Positions 34,331 through 43,716 of a DNA stretch of 64,000 nt are shown in pieces. Origin of the DNA: CAWACP01 sp963780655 (lineage in GTDB: Bacteria > Acidobacteriota > Terriglobia > Bryobacterales > Bryobacteraceae); the NCBI GenBank assembly GCA_963780655.1, contig CAWACP010000004.1:1798001-1862000 (forward strand). The letters run 5' to 3'. Both the position numbers and the translations under genes were made by a program. Under the pieces are notes generated by a model that was not told the DNA's origin, did no database searches, and saw nothing but the letters and a program-made list of their open reading frames with translations. Within the stretch, counting starts at the first letter, position 1; each line of letters begins with the position of its first letter.

Positions 34331-34840
34331 CTAGCCCATGCGGGACTTTTTCGCGGACGCCGGCACTTCGTTCCGCGCGGGCTTGCGCGGCGGCACGGCG
34401 CCGTTTCCCAGCCGGCGCACCTGATCGGTCACGCAGACGAGGAACATGGGCTGGCGGGCATTTTTGAGAATGTCGATGATCCGCTCACTCTGGTCTTCGA
34501 GGTAGATCGACTTCCCGTCGGTTACCAGGTGCAGGTTTGCCTGGCTCTCCAGCACATCGCTGAGCCGCCTCCCCATTTCGCGCTGCAGAAAGCGCAGTAC
34601 GCGGCGAATCTTCTGCAGGGAGAAACCCTTCCTCCTCAGCTCGGCAATAACAGTAATCTCGATTACCTCCTCCGGCGAATAAACGCGCTTGTGCCCTTCG
34701 TGGCGAGGGGAAACAACCTTCCGCTCATCCCACCACTGAAGCTGCCGCAGGCTTACCTGCGCGATGCGCGCCGCGTCGCTGCTGGAGTACGTCTGGCCAT
34801 CTGGCGAAGTTTCAGGACGACTTTTCTTTGTTTTGAACAT
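34331..34840 (-). CDS. MerR-like transcriptional regulator
   Basis: 169 residues from ATG 34840 (an upstream GTG/ATG frame to 34909 adds residues of unlikely sequence). A MerR winged-helix domain occupies residues about 17-85: YSSSDAARIAQVSLRQLQWW, then VYSPEEVIEITVIAELRRKG and FSLQKIRRVLRFLQ. A C-terminal part with sensory character (NLHLVTDGKSIYLEDQ) follows, ending in a basic tail. No Cys typical of metal-sensing MerR proteins is present in the dimerisation helix. Target unknown. A family-B hairpin lies 20 bases past the stop. Confidence 0.82.
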   Translation of the reverse strand: MFKTKKSRPETSPDGQTYSSSDAARIAQVSLRQLQWWDERKVVSPRHEGHKRVYSPEEVIEITVIAELRRKGFSLQKIRRVLRFLQREMGRRLSDVLESQANLHLVTDGKSIYLEDQSERIIDILKNARQPMFLVCVTDQVRRLGNGAVPPRKPARNEVPASAKKSRMG

Positions 34841-35004
34841 GTTCACCCGTCCGCGTTTCCGATGCGAGTGGGACCATTCAAATTTTACCTTCACTGCAGG
34901 AGGAGTCAATAGGGTAATTGAGGACTATTTTTCGACCCCCCGGGGTAGTACCTGTGCGAGAGCCGCCCCCGATCCTGGGGTACTAACGAGATGGATCGGG
35001 TGGA

Positions 35005-35223
35005 TCAGCCGCCGCCGACAAACTGTACGATTTCCAACCGTGCTCCATCCGGAACCACCGTGCTCTCCCATTCGGGCTTCCGGACGATCGATCGATTCAG
35101 TTCAACGGCGACGCGATCCGGCGTGACGCCAAGAAAACGCAGAAGGTCAATGATGTTCAGGCCGGCGGGCGCGCTCCGGGCTTCCCCGTTCACGACAATA
35201 TCGATCTGTTCTGTTTGTGGCAT
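35005..35223 (-). CDS. thiS: ThiS-type sulfur carrier protein
   Basis: 72 residues, beta-grasp fold, ending in VGGG; the C-terminal Gly-Gly is the adenylated and thiocarboxylated end that gives sulfur to the thiazole synthase. Motifs: IDIVVNGEARSAPAGLNIID and GVTPDRVAVELNRSIV. ThiG and ThiF genes are not in the window. Divergent from nuoA, 71 bases between starts. Confidence 0.87.
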   Translation of the reverse strand: MPQTEQIDIVVNGEARSAPAGLNIIDLLRFLGVTPDRVAVELNRSIVRKPEWESTVVPDGARLEIVQFVGGG

Positions 35224-35246
35224 CCGCAGGAAAGCGGGGCTCGGGT

Positions 35247-35276
35247 TTGACACCCCGTTTTGCACCTCATTATAGT
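35247..35276 (+). promoter_or_regulatory. Candidate sigma-70-type promoter of the nuo operon
   Basis: TTGACA at 35247-35252 and TATAGT at 35271-35276, 18-base spacer; the -35 is perfect and the -10 matches five of six consensus bases. It sits 19 bases upstream of the nuoA ATG (35295). Confidence 0.65.
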
Positions 35277-35294
35277 CAAAACAGGCCCTCTGAG

Positions 35295-35699
35295 ATGCCC
35301 TCAACCTATCCGGAGTTGTACTTCCCGGTTCTGCTGCAGATTGTGCTTGCCGCGCTCGTCGCCGGAGCGCTGGTGTCGCTCTCGTATCTGCTCGGCCAGA
35401 GAAAGAAGAGCCGGCTGAAGGATACGCCGTACGAATCGGGCATCGCACCCACGGGGAATGCCCGCGGACGTTTCAGCGTGAAGTTCTACCTGGTGGGCAT
35501 CGTCTTCATACTCTTTGATATCGAAGCTGTTTTTCTGTACCCCTGGGTGGTGGTGTATCGCGACCTGAAGCTGTTCGGTTTTTTTGAGATGTTCCTGTTC
35601 GTCGCTCTGATCCTGTGCGGGTTTTTCTACATCTGGAAGAAGGGCGCGCTGGACTGGTCCTACAGCGGGACCGGCGAAGACGAGAGCCGGCGCCCATAG
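35295..35699 (+). CDS. nuoA: NADH-quinone oxidoreductase subunit A
   Basis: 134 residues, three membrane helices of the complex I membrane arm. Family features: the loop YESGIAPTGNARGRFSVKFY, the conserved FDIEAVFLYPWVV and a C-terminal helix. First gene of the complex I operon. The ATG at 35295 is preferred over an upstream in-frame start overlapping thiS. The next gene is nuoC, not nuoB. Confidence 0.95.
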   Translation: MPSTYPELYFPVLLQIVLAALVAGALVSLSYLLGQRKKSRLKDTPYESGIAPTGNARGRFSVKFYLVGIVFILFDIEAVFLYPWVVVYRDLKLFGFFEMFLFVALILCGFFYIWKKGALDWSYSGTGEDESRRP

Positions 35700-35790
35700 A
35701 ATCCCGGCGTTCCGCTACCGAGCGAGAGCGGACTGCATAATGAAGGGGCGCGGTTTTCACGCGCCTGCCGTCCTGACACGCGAAAACAGA

Positions 35791-36276
35791 ATGCTTCCTG
35801 ATCAGATTAAACAGAATCCTTCGGCGCAGGTGCTCGAACGCTACGATTCCTCCGCCATCCTCGGCGGCCACCGCGACCGCGACGAGCTTACGCTGATCGT
35901 GGCGCGTGAGCGCATCTGCGACATTTGCCGCGTCGCCCGCAACGACCTGACCTTCATCCGCATCAGCTCGATTACCGCGGTGGACTGGACGCCGGATCGC
36001 CCGCGGTTCGAAGTGGTCTACCATCTCCACTCGCTCGACCGCAACGAGCGCCTTCGCCTGAAGTGCCGCGTGGACGAGGGACAGGAGATCGATTCGGTCA
36101 CCAGCGTATGGCGCGGCGCGAACTGGTACGAACGCGAGGTGTACGATATGTTCGGAATCGGCTTCCGCAATCACCCCGACCTGCGCCGTATCCTGATGCC
36201 CACGGACTGGGAAGGCTACCCACTGCGCAAGGACTACCCCGTGCACGGTCACAAGTACAGCTATCAAAACGAATGA
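35791..36276 (+). CDS. nuoC: NADH-quinone oxidoreductase subunit C (30-kDa)
   Basis: About 161 residues from ATG 35791; ATG 35740 adds 17 residues without family likeness. Part of the peripheral arm, binding NuoD. Signature YEREVYDMFGIGFRNHPDLR, then LMPTDWEGYPLRKDYP. Separate protein, not fused to NuoD. A family-A doublet (36311-36399) separates it from nuoD. Confidence 0.94.
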   Translation: MLPDQIKQNPSAQVLERYDSSAILGGHRDRDELTLIVARERICDICRVARNDLTFIRISSITAVDWTPDRPRFEVVYHLHSLDRNERLRLKCRVDEGQEIDSVTSVWRGANWYEREVYDMFGIGFRNHPDLRRILMPTDWEGYPLRKDYPVHGHKYSYQNE

Positions 36277-36310
36277 CGACGAACACGATTTGTGGGCCAA
36301 GCTTTGGCTC

Positions 36311-36399
36311 GGTGGGGCAGACGATCGGTTTATGTCGTCTGCCTGTTCGAGTGCCCGGGCAATGGCAGACGACAAAACCCGATCGTCTGCCCCACGGGG
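36311..36399. repeat. Family-A REP doublet between nuoC and nuoD
   Basis: Left unit starts GTGGGGCAGACGATCGG; right unit ends GATCGTCTGCCCCAC, followed by GGGGAGGCGAAG. The spacer TCGAGTGCCCGGGCA is the same as in RAYT-A's 3' coding end and in the comEC copy. It lies in a 151-base gap inside the operon. Confidence 0.92.
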
Positions 36400-36427
36400 A
36401 GGCGAAGCTACATAAGCGAGGCACATC

Positions 36428-37669
36428 ATGGAGGAGTTGAGAGTACATACCGATACTCTGGTGGCCGAACCGGGCGCCCAGCCCGATCCGTCCACCGGCG
36501 GTCCGCGTCGCATGACCCTGAACATGGGTCCGCAGCACCCATCCACGCACGGCGTCCTGCGCATCATCATTGAACTCGACGGCGAGAATATCGTCCACGC
36601 CATTCCCGACATCGGCTTCCTGCACACCGGCATCGAGAAGGAGTGCGAGGTCAAGACCTGGCAGCAGGTGGTGACGCTGACCGACCGGGTCGATTACCTC
36701 GCGAACCTCTCCAACAACCTTGTCTACGCTCTGGCGGTAGAGAAGCTGATGGGCGATCTCGAGATTCCGCCGAAAGCCCAGTGGATGCGCGTGATGCTGT
36801 GCGAGTTGCAGCGCATCGCCAGCCACCTGGTTTGGCTGGGCACGCACGCCATCGACATCGGCGCCATGTCGGTGTTCTTCTACTGCTTCCGCGAGCGCGA
36901 GGATGTCCTGCGCATCTTCGAGATGTTCTCCGGCCAGCGGATGATGACCAGCTACATCCGGCCGGGCGGCCTCGCGCTCGAGCCGCCGCGTGGATGGGAC
37001 AAAGCCGTCCGGAAGTTCATCGAAGGATTCCCGGCCAAAGTGGACGAGTACGAGAACCTGCTGAACCTGAATCCAATCTGGATGCAGCGCACCAAAGGCG
37101 TGGGCTTCATCTCGGTGGAAGACATGCTCGACCTTGGGATAACCGGGCCGATGCTGCGCGGCGCGGGCGTCCCCTGGGACATCCGCAAGAGCGAGCCGTA
37201 TTCTTCCTACGACAAGTTCGATTTCAACATCGCCGTCCGCAACGGCAACGACGTGTATTCGCGGTATCAGGTACGCATGCAGGAATTCCGCGAAAGCGCG
37301 AAGATCGTGAAGCAGGCGCTCGAAGGCATGCCGGAGGGCGCATGGCACGCCGACGCGCCGCACATGATTCTGCCCGACCGCGAAAAGATGAAGACCCAGA
37401 TGGAGGCCCTCATCTACCATTTCAAGATTGTCACCGAGGGCTACCGCGTGCCGGCGGGCGAAGTATACCAGGCCATCGAATCGCCGCGCGGCGAGATCGC
37501 TTACTACATCGTCAGCAACGGCACTTCGCGGCCATGGCGCGTGTTCATGCGCACGCCCAGCTTCGGCAATCTGCAGGGCCTGCCGAAAATGATCGAAGGC
37601 TCGCTGATCGCCGACACCATCGCCGCCATGGGCAGCATGGACTTTGTACTGGGAGACGTGGACCGGTAA
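36428..37669 (+). CDS. nuoD: NADH-quinone oxidoreductase subunit D (49-kDa)
   Basis: 413 residues; peripheral arm subunit that forms the quinone site with NuoB. GPQHPSTHGVLR holds the quinone-site His; NLVYALAVEKLMG carries the quinone-site Tyr. RPGGLALEPPRGW and the C-terminal SMDFVLGDVDR are typical. nuoE starts at the next base after the stop. Confidence 0.97.
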   Translation: MEELRVHTDTLVAEPGAQPDPSTGGPRRMTLNMGPQHPSTHGVLRIIIELDGENIVHAIPDIGFLHTGIEKECEVKTWQQVVTLTDRVDYLANLSNNLVYALAVEKLMGDLEIPPKAQWMRVMLCELQRIASHLVWLGTHAIDIGAMSVFFYCFREREDVLRIFEMFSGQRMMTSYIRPGGLALEPPRGWDKAVRKFIEGFPAKVDEYENLLNLNPIWMQRTKGVGFISVEDMLDLGITGPMLRGAGVPWDIRKSEPYSSYDKFDFNIAVRNGNDVYSRYQVRMQEFRESAKIVKQALEGMPEGAWHADAPHMILPDREKMKTQMEALIYHFKIVTEGYRVPAGEVYQAIESPRGEIAYYIVSNGTSRPWRVFMRTPSFGNLQGLPKMIEGSLIADTIAAMGSMDFVLGDVDR

Positions 37670-38164
37670 ATGACCTTTTCCCCGGAGCTCGAAGCGAAGT
37701 TCGAAAAACTCCTGAAGATCTATCCTCCCGGGCGGCAGCGATCGGCCGTCGTGCCGATGCTGCTCTATGCCCAGGACGAAGTGAGCGCCGTTACCGATGA
37801 GCTGATCAATGAGGTTGCGAAACGCTGCGGCGTGCCGCCTGTGCAGGTGGACGAGGTGGTGGGGTACTACTCGATGCTGCATCGCACCCCCTCGGGTAAG
37901 TTCCACATTCAGGTGTGCACCAACATCAGTTGCCTGCTGGTGGGCGGCGAAGAACTGTATGAGCACGCGAAAAAGAAGCTGGGGATCGGGAACAAGCAGA
38001 CGACGCCCGACGGCCTGTTCTCGCTCGAGGAAGTGGAGTGCATGGGCGCATGCTCCTGGGCGCCGGCTGTTGAAGTGAACTACGATTTCCACCACAACAT
38101 GACGGCCGAGAAGCTGGACCGTCTGATAGACGATCTGCGCCGTCTGCACGGCCAACAGCAGTGA
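37670..38164 (+). CDS. nuoE: NADH-quinone oxidoreductase subunit E (24-kDa, 2Fe-2S)
   Basis: 164 residues, thioredoxin-like fold binding cluster N1a. Four ligands in CTNISC and CMGAC. Helps NuoF oxidise NADH. The start abuts the nuoD stop. Confidence 0.96.
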   Translation: MTFSPELEAKFEKLLKIYPPGRQRSAVVPMLLYAQDEVSAVTDELINEVAKRCGVPPVQVDEVVGYYSMLHRTPSGKFHIQVCTNISCLLVGGEELYEHAKKKLGIGNKQTTPDGLFSLEEVECMGACSWAPAVEVNYDFHHNMTAEKLDRLIDDLRRLHGQQQ

Positions 38165-38176
38165 ACACCACCAGAC

Positions 38177-39565
38177 ATGCTTTATAACGAACCGAGTCCG
38201 CTTGAAGTCAGGGTCCTCACGAAGCGCTTCCTGCTTCCGAACAGCGCGTCCCTCGATACATATCTCGCTACCGACGGATACAAGGCCTTTCAGAAGGCGC
38301 TGGGGATGACGCCGGAGCAGATCATCGATGAAGTGAAGGCGTCGGCGCTGCGCGGACGGGGCGGCGCAGGCTTCCCCACCGGCCTTAAGTGGAGCTTCGT
38401 GCCGCGCACTTCGCCGAAGCCGAAATACATCATCTGCAACGCCGATGAATCCGAGCCGGGCACCTGCAAGGATCGGCTGCTGATGGAATACGACCCGCAT
38501 CAGCTCATCGAGGGCATGATGATCGCCGGCCGCGCGGTGGATTCCCACGCGGGCTACATCTATATCCGGGGCGAGTATCGGTACCTGATCGAGATCATGG
38601 ACCGCGCCATTGACGAAGCGTACGCGCGCGGTATTCTCGGCGACAACGCCATGGGCTCAGGCTGGGCCTTCCACGTCCACACGCACACGGGCGCCGGGGC
38701 TTACGAATGCGGCGAGGAGTCCGCGCTGCTCGATTCGATCGAGGGCAAACGCGGCATCCCACGGCTGAAGCCTCCCTTCCCGGCCGTGGTGGGCGCCTGG
38801 CAGTCCCCCACCGTGCTCAACAATGTCGAGAGCTACGCGGCCGTGCCGGCCATTATCAGGGATGGCGGCGCAGCGTTTGCGGCGCTCGGAACTCCGAAGA
38901 ACGGCGGAACCCGGCTGTTCTGCCTCTCCGGCCACATCAACAAACCCGGCGTTTATGAGCTGCCCATGGGCTTCAACCTGCTTCGGATGATCGACGAAGT
39001 GGGCGGAGGCATGCGCAACGGGAAAAAGCTGAAAGCGGTGATTCCGGGCGGGTCGTCGTGTCCTGTGCTGAAGGCCGATGAGTGCGACCTCGCCATGGAC
39101 TTCGACACCGTGGCGAAGGCGAAAAGCATGCTGGGGTCGGGCGGCGTGGTGGTGATGGATGAGGACACGTGCATGGTGAAGGCCATGCTGCGCATCATGC
39201 GGTTCTACGCGCATGAGAGCTGCGGCTGGTGCATTCCCTGCCGCGAGGGCACGGCCTGGCTGCGCAAAATTCTGCAACGCTTCCATGACGGATCGGGGCG
39301 AAACGAGGACATCAACGTGATGTACGACGTGGCGAAGAACATGCTGGGCCGCACATTCTGCGCACTGGGCGACGCGGCCGCCATGCCCATGATGTCGTTC
39401 GTGGAGAAGTTCCGCGACGAGTTCGAGATGCACCTGGACGGTACGTGCCCGTATGAACATCCGCGTGGGGCAGGCGCCTCGCCTGCGGCGGTCCCCCGGG
39501 CCGCCTCAACACTGGCGGGCGAGGCGCCCGCCGCAGGCCGGGGGCCTGCCCCACAACTGAATTAA
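38177..39565 (+). CDS. nuoF: NADH-quinone oxidoreductase subunit F (51-kDa), C-terminus extended by a palindrome
   Basis: 462 residues; binds NADH, FMN and the 4Fe-4S cluster N3. GRGGAGFPTGLKWSF binds the nucleotide; cluster ligands are in ESCGWCIPCREG and FCALGDAA. The last about 35 residues, after CPYEHP, are Ala/Gly/Pro-rich and encoded by the family-C block 39465-39554, so the native end has been replaced or lengthened. nuoG starts 1 base after the stop. Confidence 0.96.
   Translation: MLYNEPSPLEVRVLTKRFLLPNSASLDTYLATDGYKAFQKALGMTPEQIIDEVKASALRGRGGAGFPTGLKWSFVPRTSPKPKYIICNADESEPGTCKDRLLMEYDPHQLIEGMMIAGRAVDSHAGYIYIRGEYRYLIEIMDRAIDEAYARGILGDNAMGSGWAFHVHTHTGAGAYECGEESALLDSIEGKRGIPRLKPPFPAVVGAWQSPTVLNNVESYAAVPAIIRDGGAAFAALGTPKNGGTRLFCLSGHINKPGVYELPMGFNLLRMIDEVGGGMRNGKKLKAVIPGGSSCPVLKADECDLAMDFDTVAKAKSMLGSGGVVVMDEDTCMVKAMLRIMRFYAHESCGWCIPCREGTAWLRKILQRFHDGSGRNEDINVMYDVAKNMLGRTFCALGDAAAMPMMSFVEKFRDEFEMHLDGTCPYEHPRGAGASPAAVPRAASTLAGEAPAAGRGPAPQLN
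39465..39554. repeat. Family-C palindrome block inside the 3' end of nuoF
   Basis: Bordered by GTGGGGCAGGC and GCCTGCCCCAC, with internal inverted repeats GGCGCCTCGCC and GGCGAGGCGCC (39473-39483 and 39517-39527). It supplies the last codons of nuoF. Confidence 0.88.
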
Positions 39566-39566
39566 A

Positions 39567-41654
39567 ATGGCTGACTTAGTCAATCTCACAATCGACGGCA
39601 AGCCTGTAAAATCGCCGCCCGGCACGTTGCTTATCAACGCGGCGAAGGCGGTGGGCATCGAAATTCCTTCTTTCTGCTACTACGACGGCCTGAAGCTGCA
39701 GGCCGCGTGCCGCATGTGCCTGGTGGAAGTGGAGAAGACGCCCAAGCTCCAGGTGGCCTGCACGCTTCCGGTGGCCGAGGGCATGATTGTCCACACCGAT
39801 ACTCCGGTGGTGCACGAGGCGCGGAAGTCGATGGTGGAGATGCTGCTCACCAATCATCCGCTCGATTGCCCGGTGTGCGACAAGGGCGGAGAGTGCGAGC
39901 TGCAGGACATGACGTTCCGCTACGGCGTCGCCGAGAGCCGCTTCGTGGAAGAGAAGGTGCATACGGACGAAGCGCAGTGGTCGCCCGTGGTTTTCTACGA
40001 CGCGCCGCGCTGCATTCTCTGTTACCGCTGCGTGCGCATCTGCGATGAAGGCATGGGCGTCGGCGCGCTCGGCGTCGGCAACCGCGGCGTCATCTCGGAG
40101 ATTATCCCCAACGAGGCCGACCACCTGAAGTGCGACGAGTGCGGCATGTGTATCGACATCTGTCCGGTGGGCGCGCTCACCAGCGGCATGTACCGCTACA
40201 AAACTCGTCCCTGGGAGATGCAGCACGTCGGCACCATCTGCACGCACTGCTCGAATGGCTGCAAAACCACGCTCGGCGTGCGCAACGGTGAGATCATTCG
40301 CGGCAATAACCGCGACCACTCCGGCATCAACGGCGAGTTCCTGTGCCTGAAGGGCCGCTACGCCTTCGATTTCGTGCAGCACCCGGAACGTCTGCAGTCG
40401 CCGCTGATGCGGAAGGGCGATAAACTGGAGCCCGTTTCGTGGGGCGAGGCGCTGGCTGCCGCCGGAAAGAAGTTCAAAGAGATCAAAGACGCGGGCGGCT
40501 CATTTGGCGTCATTGGCTCGAACCACACCAGCAACGAAGAGAGCTATCTGCTGCAGAAGTTCGCGCGGGAAGTGCTGGGCACGAACAACATCGATCATCA
40601 TCGCACCGGCGACATCGCTACTCTGCTCGACGCGGTGAGCGGCCGTCCGGATTGCCTCGCGACCACCGGTGATCTCTACGACCGTAAGGCGATCCTGATC
40701 GTCTCCAGCGATCTGGCGCAGCAGCAGCCGTTCCTCGCTTTCCAGATTCGCGCCAATTACCGGCACCATAACGCAAACGTTTACACTATCGCGCCCGGAC
40801 CCGTTCGGGAGAACAACTACGCGACGCGCTCCATCACGGTCGCGCCCGGCGGCGAGATCGACGCGCTGCCGCAACTGTGGGAGGCCCTGAAGGCGGAGCC
40901 GGAACTGGTGATCCTGTACGGCGATGCCATCAAGGGCGATGCGGTCCGGAAGCTGGTAGGCTTCGGCGATTCGCTCGGCATCCCGGTGAAGTACGTGCCG
41001 CTGATGGATTATTCGAATTCGCGCGGCGCTTCGGACATGGGCCTGCTGCCCGACCTCGGCCCCGGCTATCAGCCCGTGGCGCAGCCGGGGCTCGCTTATG
41101 ACCGGATTCTGGACACTGACCTCGACGCGCTCTGGGTGGTTGGCGCGAATCCATTCAAAGGCATGCAGGCGGAAACGCCTGCTCCACACAAATTCATTGT
41201 GGTGCAGGACTTGTTTCTCACCGAAACGGCCAGCCGCGCCGACATCGTGTTCCCATCAGCATCGGCCTACGAGAAGAACGGCACGGTCACGAATGTCTGC
41301 GGCGAGGTGCAGCGCCTGAAAGCCGCGGTGAAGATCATGGGCGCCAAGCCCGACTACGAAATCATCGGGCTGCTGGCGCGCGAGATGGGAGCGAATATCG
41401 GAATCTGGCTCCCCGACAACGTATTCGAAGAGATTCGCAGGTCCGTGCACGGCTATAATGTACCTTTGCCGATTGTGGCGGCTGGAGGGGCGGCGCATAC
41501 GACGCCGGTCAACGGCCGTGTTTCGGTGGAGTCGCGGCCGGAGCTGATCTGGTCTGCCCGCGACACGCTGTATACGTCCGGATCGCTCGGGCGGTATTCC
41601 AAAACGCTCAGCTCGGTTCTCGAAGCGCCCGGCGCGCTGTACTCGGGAAAGTAA
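39567..41654 (+). CDS. nuoG: NADH-quinone oxidoreductase subunit G (75-kDa, Fe-S/molybdopterin-fold)
   Basis: 695 residues; carries NADH electrons through several Fe-S clusters. 2Fe-2S ligands in the CYYDG..AACRMC..C region; HPLDCPVCDKGGEC for the His/Cys cluster; CILCYRCVRIC and CDECGMCIDIC for two 4Fe-4S clusters; then a molybdopterin-type domain with C-x2-C-x3-C-x27-C starting at CTHCSNGC, the pattern of the extra N7 cluster seen in E. coli and Thermus. A family-B hairpin (41163-41187) is read in frame as MQAETPAP in the second half. Confidence 0.95.
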   Translation: MADLVNLTIDGKPVKSPPGTLLINAAKAVGIEIPSFCYYDGLKLQAACRMCLVEVEKTPKLQVACTLPVAEGMIVHTDTPVVHEARKSMVEMLLTNHPLDCPVCDKGGECELQDMTFRYGVAESRFVEEKVHTDEAQWSPVVFYDAPRCILCYRCVRICDEGMGVGALGVGNRGVISEIIPNEADHLKCDECGMCIDICPVGALTSGMYRYKTRPWEMQHVGTICTHCSNGCKTTLGVRNGEIIRGNNRDHSGINGEFLCLKGRYAFDFVQHPERLQSPLMRKGDKLEPVSWGEALAAAGKKFKEIKDAGGSFGVIGSNHTSNEESYLLQKFAREVLGTNNIDHHRTGDIATLLDAVSGRPDCLATTGDLYDRKAILIVSSDLAQQQPFLAFQIRANYRHHNANVYTIAPGPVRENNYATRSITVAPGGEIDALPQLWEALKAEPELVILYGDAIKGDAVRKLVGFGDSLGIPVKYVPLMDYSNSRGASDMGLLPDLGPGYQPVAQPGLAYDRILDTDLDALWVVGANPFKGMQAETPAPHKFIVVQDLFLTETASRADIVFPSASAYEKNGTVTNVCGEVQRLKAAVKIMGAKPDYEIIGLLAREMGANIGIWLPDNVFEEIRRSVHGYNVPLPIVAAGGAAHTTPVNGRVSVESRPELIWSARDTLYTSGSLGRYSKTLSSVLEAPGALYSGK
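41163..41187. repeat. Family-B palindrome inside nuoG
   Basis: ATGCAGGCGGAAACGCCTGC followed by TCCAC. The 25-base unit lies in frame in nuoG, between NPFKG and HKFIVVQDLF. Confidence 0.85.
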
Positions 41655-41672
41655 GTGCTCGTCCTCCGATAA

Positions 41673-42881
41673 ATGCTGAACTTTTACATCGTCACGCTGA
41701 TCAAGGTAGCCATCCTGTTCGCCGTTCTGATGACCACGCTGGCGTATCTGCAGTGGGTGGAACGGAAGGTGCTCGCGCATATCCAGTTGCGCCCGGGGCC
41801 GTACCGTGTGGGTCCGCACGGCCTGCTGCAGCCGCTCGCCGATGTCATCAAGCTGATCACCAAGGAGGGCATGATTCCCTCGCACGTGAACAAGCTGGTG
41901 TTTATTCTGGCGCCGTTCGTCGCCGTGACCCTTGCGCTCATCAGCATCTGCGTTATCCCGTTCGGTCCGGAAGTGGACATCTTCGGCGTGCGCACGTGGC
42001 TGCAGATGACCGACATCAAAATCGGCGTACTGTTCGTCCTCGCCATTTCGTCCGTGGGCGTGTACGGCGTGGCGCTGGCCGGCTGGTCGTCGAACAACAA
42101 GTACGCGCTGCTCGGCGGATTGCGCAGCTCGGCCCAGATGATCAGCTACGAGCTGCCTCTGGCCCTCGCCGTTGCCGCGCCGCTGCTGCTGGTGAATTCG
42201 CTCAGTTTCCGCGAGATCGCCAACGCGCAGGCAGGTTTCTACTTCGGGTTTCTGCCGCGCTGGACCATTTTCCAGGCGCCGTTTCCGCAGGTGATCGGCT
42301 TCATCGTTTTTCTGATTGCCGCGTTCGCCGAGACCAACCGCGTGCCGTTCGACCTGCCGGAAGCGGAGAACGAGCTGGTGGCCGGGTTCCACACCGAATA
42401 CGCCAGCATGAAGTTCGCGTCGTTTTTCATGGCCGAGTACGCCAACATGGTGACTGTTACCTGCGTGGGGACGCTGTTGTTTCTGGGCGGATGGCAGCCG
42501 CTGTTCCCGCAGCCCTGGTCAGACTTCGTGCCGCCGGCAGTGTTCGGATTCGGCGCTCTGATGGCCGTAGCGGGCGCGCTGAACCATGTGCGCCGCTGGG
42601 ATAAGTATTCGTTTCCGGTAGTGACGCTGGCATTCCTCGGCATTGCGGGCATCTTCCTGCTGGGCGAGTTCGTGTTCCCGCTCATCAACACGATTCTGAT
42701 GCCGCTGTTCTGGTTCGGCGCGAAGACCAGCGCGCTGCTGTTCATCTTCATCTGGATCCGCGGAACGCTGCCGCGCTTCCGCTACGACCAGCTCATGCGA
42801 TTCGCATGGACGTTCCTGTTCCCGCTGGCCATGATTAACCTGCTGATCACCGGCTTCACCGTGGCGCTCACTACGAAATAA
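41673..42881 (+). CDS. nuoH: NADH-quinone oxidoreductase subunit H
   Basis: 402 residues, eight membrane helices; forms part of the quinone channel with NuoA, B and D. LQWVERKVLAHIQLRPGP and FAETNRVPFDLPEAENELV are diagnostic. nuoJ begins 1 base after the stop; the nuoI gene usually found between them is absent. Confidence 0.96.
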   Translation: MLNFYIVTLIKVAILFAVLMTTLAYLQWVERKVLAHIQLRPGPYRVGPHGLLQPLADVIKLITKEGMIPSHVNKLVFILAPFVAVTLALISICVIPFGPEVDIFGVRTWLQMTDIKIGVLFVLAISSVGVYGVALAGWSSNNKYALLGGLRSSAQMISYELPLALAVAAPLLLVNSLSFREIANAQAGFYFGFLPRWTIFQAPFPQVIGFIVFLIAAFAETNRVPFDLPEAENELVAGFHTEYASMKFASFFMAEYANMVTVTCVGTLLFLGGWQPLFPQPWSDFVPPAVFGFGALMAVAGALNHVRRWDKYSFPVVTLAFLGIAGIFLLGEFVFPLINTILMPLFWFGAKTSALLFIFIWIRGTLPRFRYDQLMRFAWTFLFPLAMINLLITGFTVALTTK

Positions 42882-42882
42882 C

Positions 42883-43382
<500 letters not shown>

Positions 43383-43383
<1 letters not shown>

Positions 43384-43700
43384 TGGCGCCGGCGCATGCG
43401 GTTCCGCTCAACTGGTACCTGATCCTGAGCGCGATACTGTTTTGCCTGGGAATCGCCGGGTTTCTGTATCGCCGCAACATCATCACGGTGTTCATGTCGA
43501 TCGAGCTGATGCTGAACGCCGTGAACCTGACGTTCATCACGTTCGCCTATCAGTTTCGGAGGGTGGACGGCCACATCTTTTCGTTCTTCGTGATGGTGGT
43601 GGCGGCGGCCGAGGCCGCGGTGGGGCTGGCCATTATCCTGACGGTGTTCAAGAATCGCAGAACGCTCGAGATCGACGAAATCAGCTCGATGAAATACTGA
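43383..43700 (+). CDS. nuoK: NADH-quinone oxidoreductase subunit K
   Basis: 105 residues, three membrane helices. IELMLNAVNLTFITFA has the buried proton-path Glu; AAAEAAVGLAIILTVF the second. The ATG at 43383 overlaps the nuoJ stop. Downstream is the antisense RAYT-B gene. Confidence 0.94.
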
Positions 43701-43716
43701 TATGAGCGCCACGCAT

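Noticed and set aside
35700..35790. nuoB remnant between nuoA and nuoC
   Set aside because: The 91-base gap is too short and has no Cys-rich NuoB motif in any frame.
36098..38548. 816-codon open frame on the minus strand opposite nuoC, nuoD and nuoE
   Set aside because: It lies fully antisense to three well-recognised genes, is His/Arg-rich with no motif, and is what GC-rich codon bias produces.
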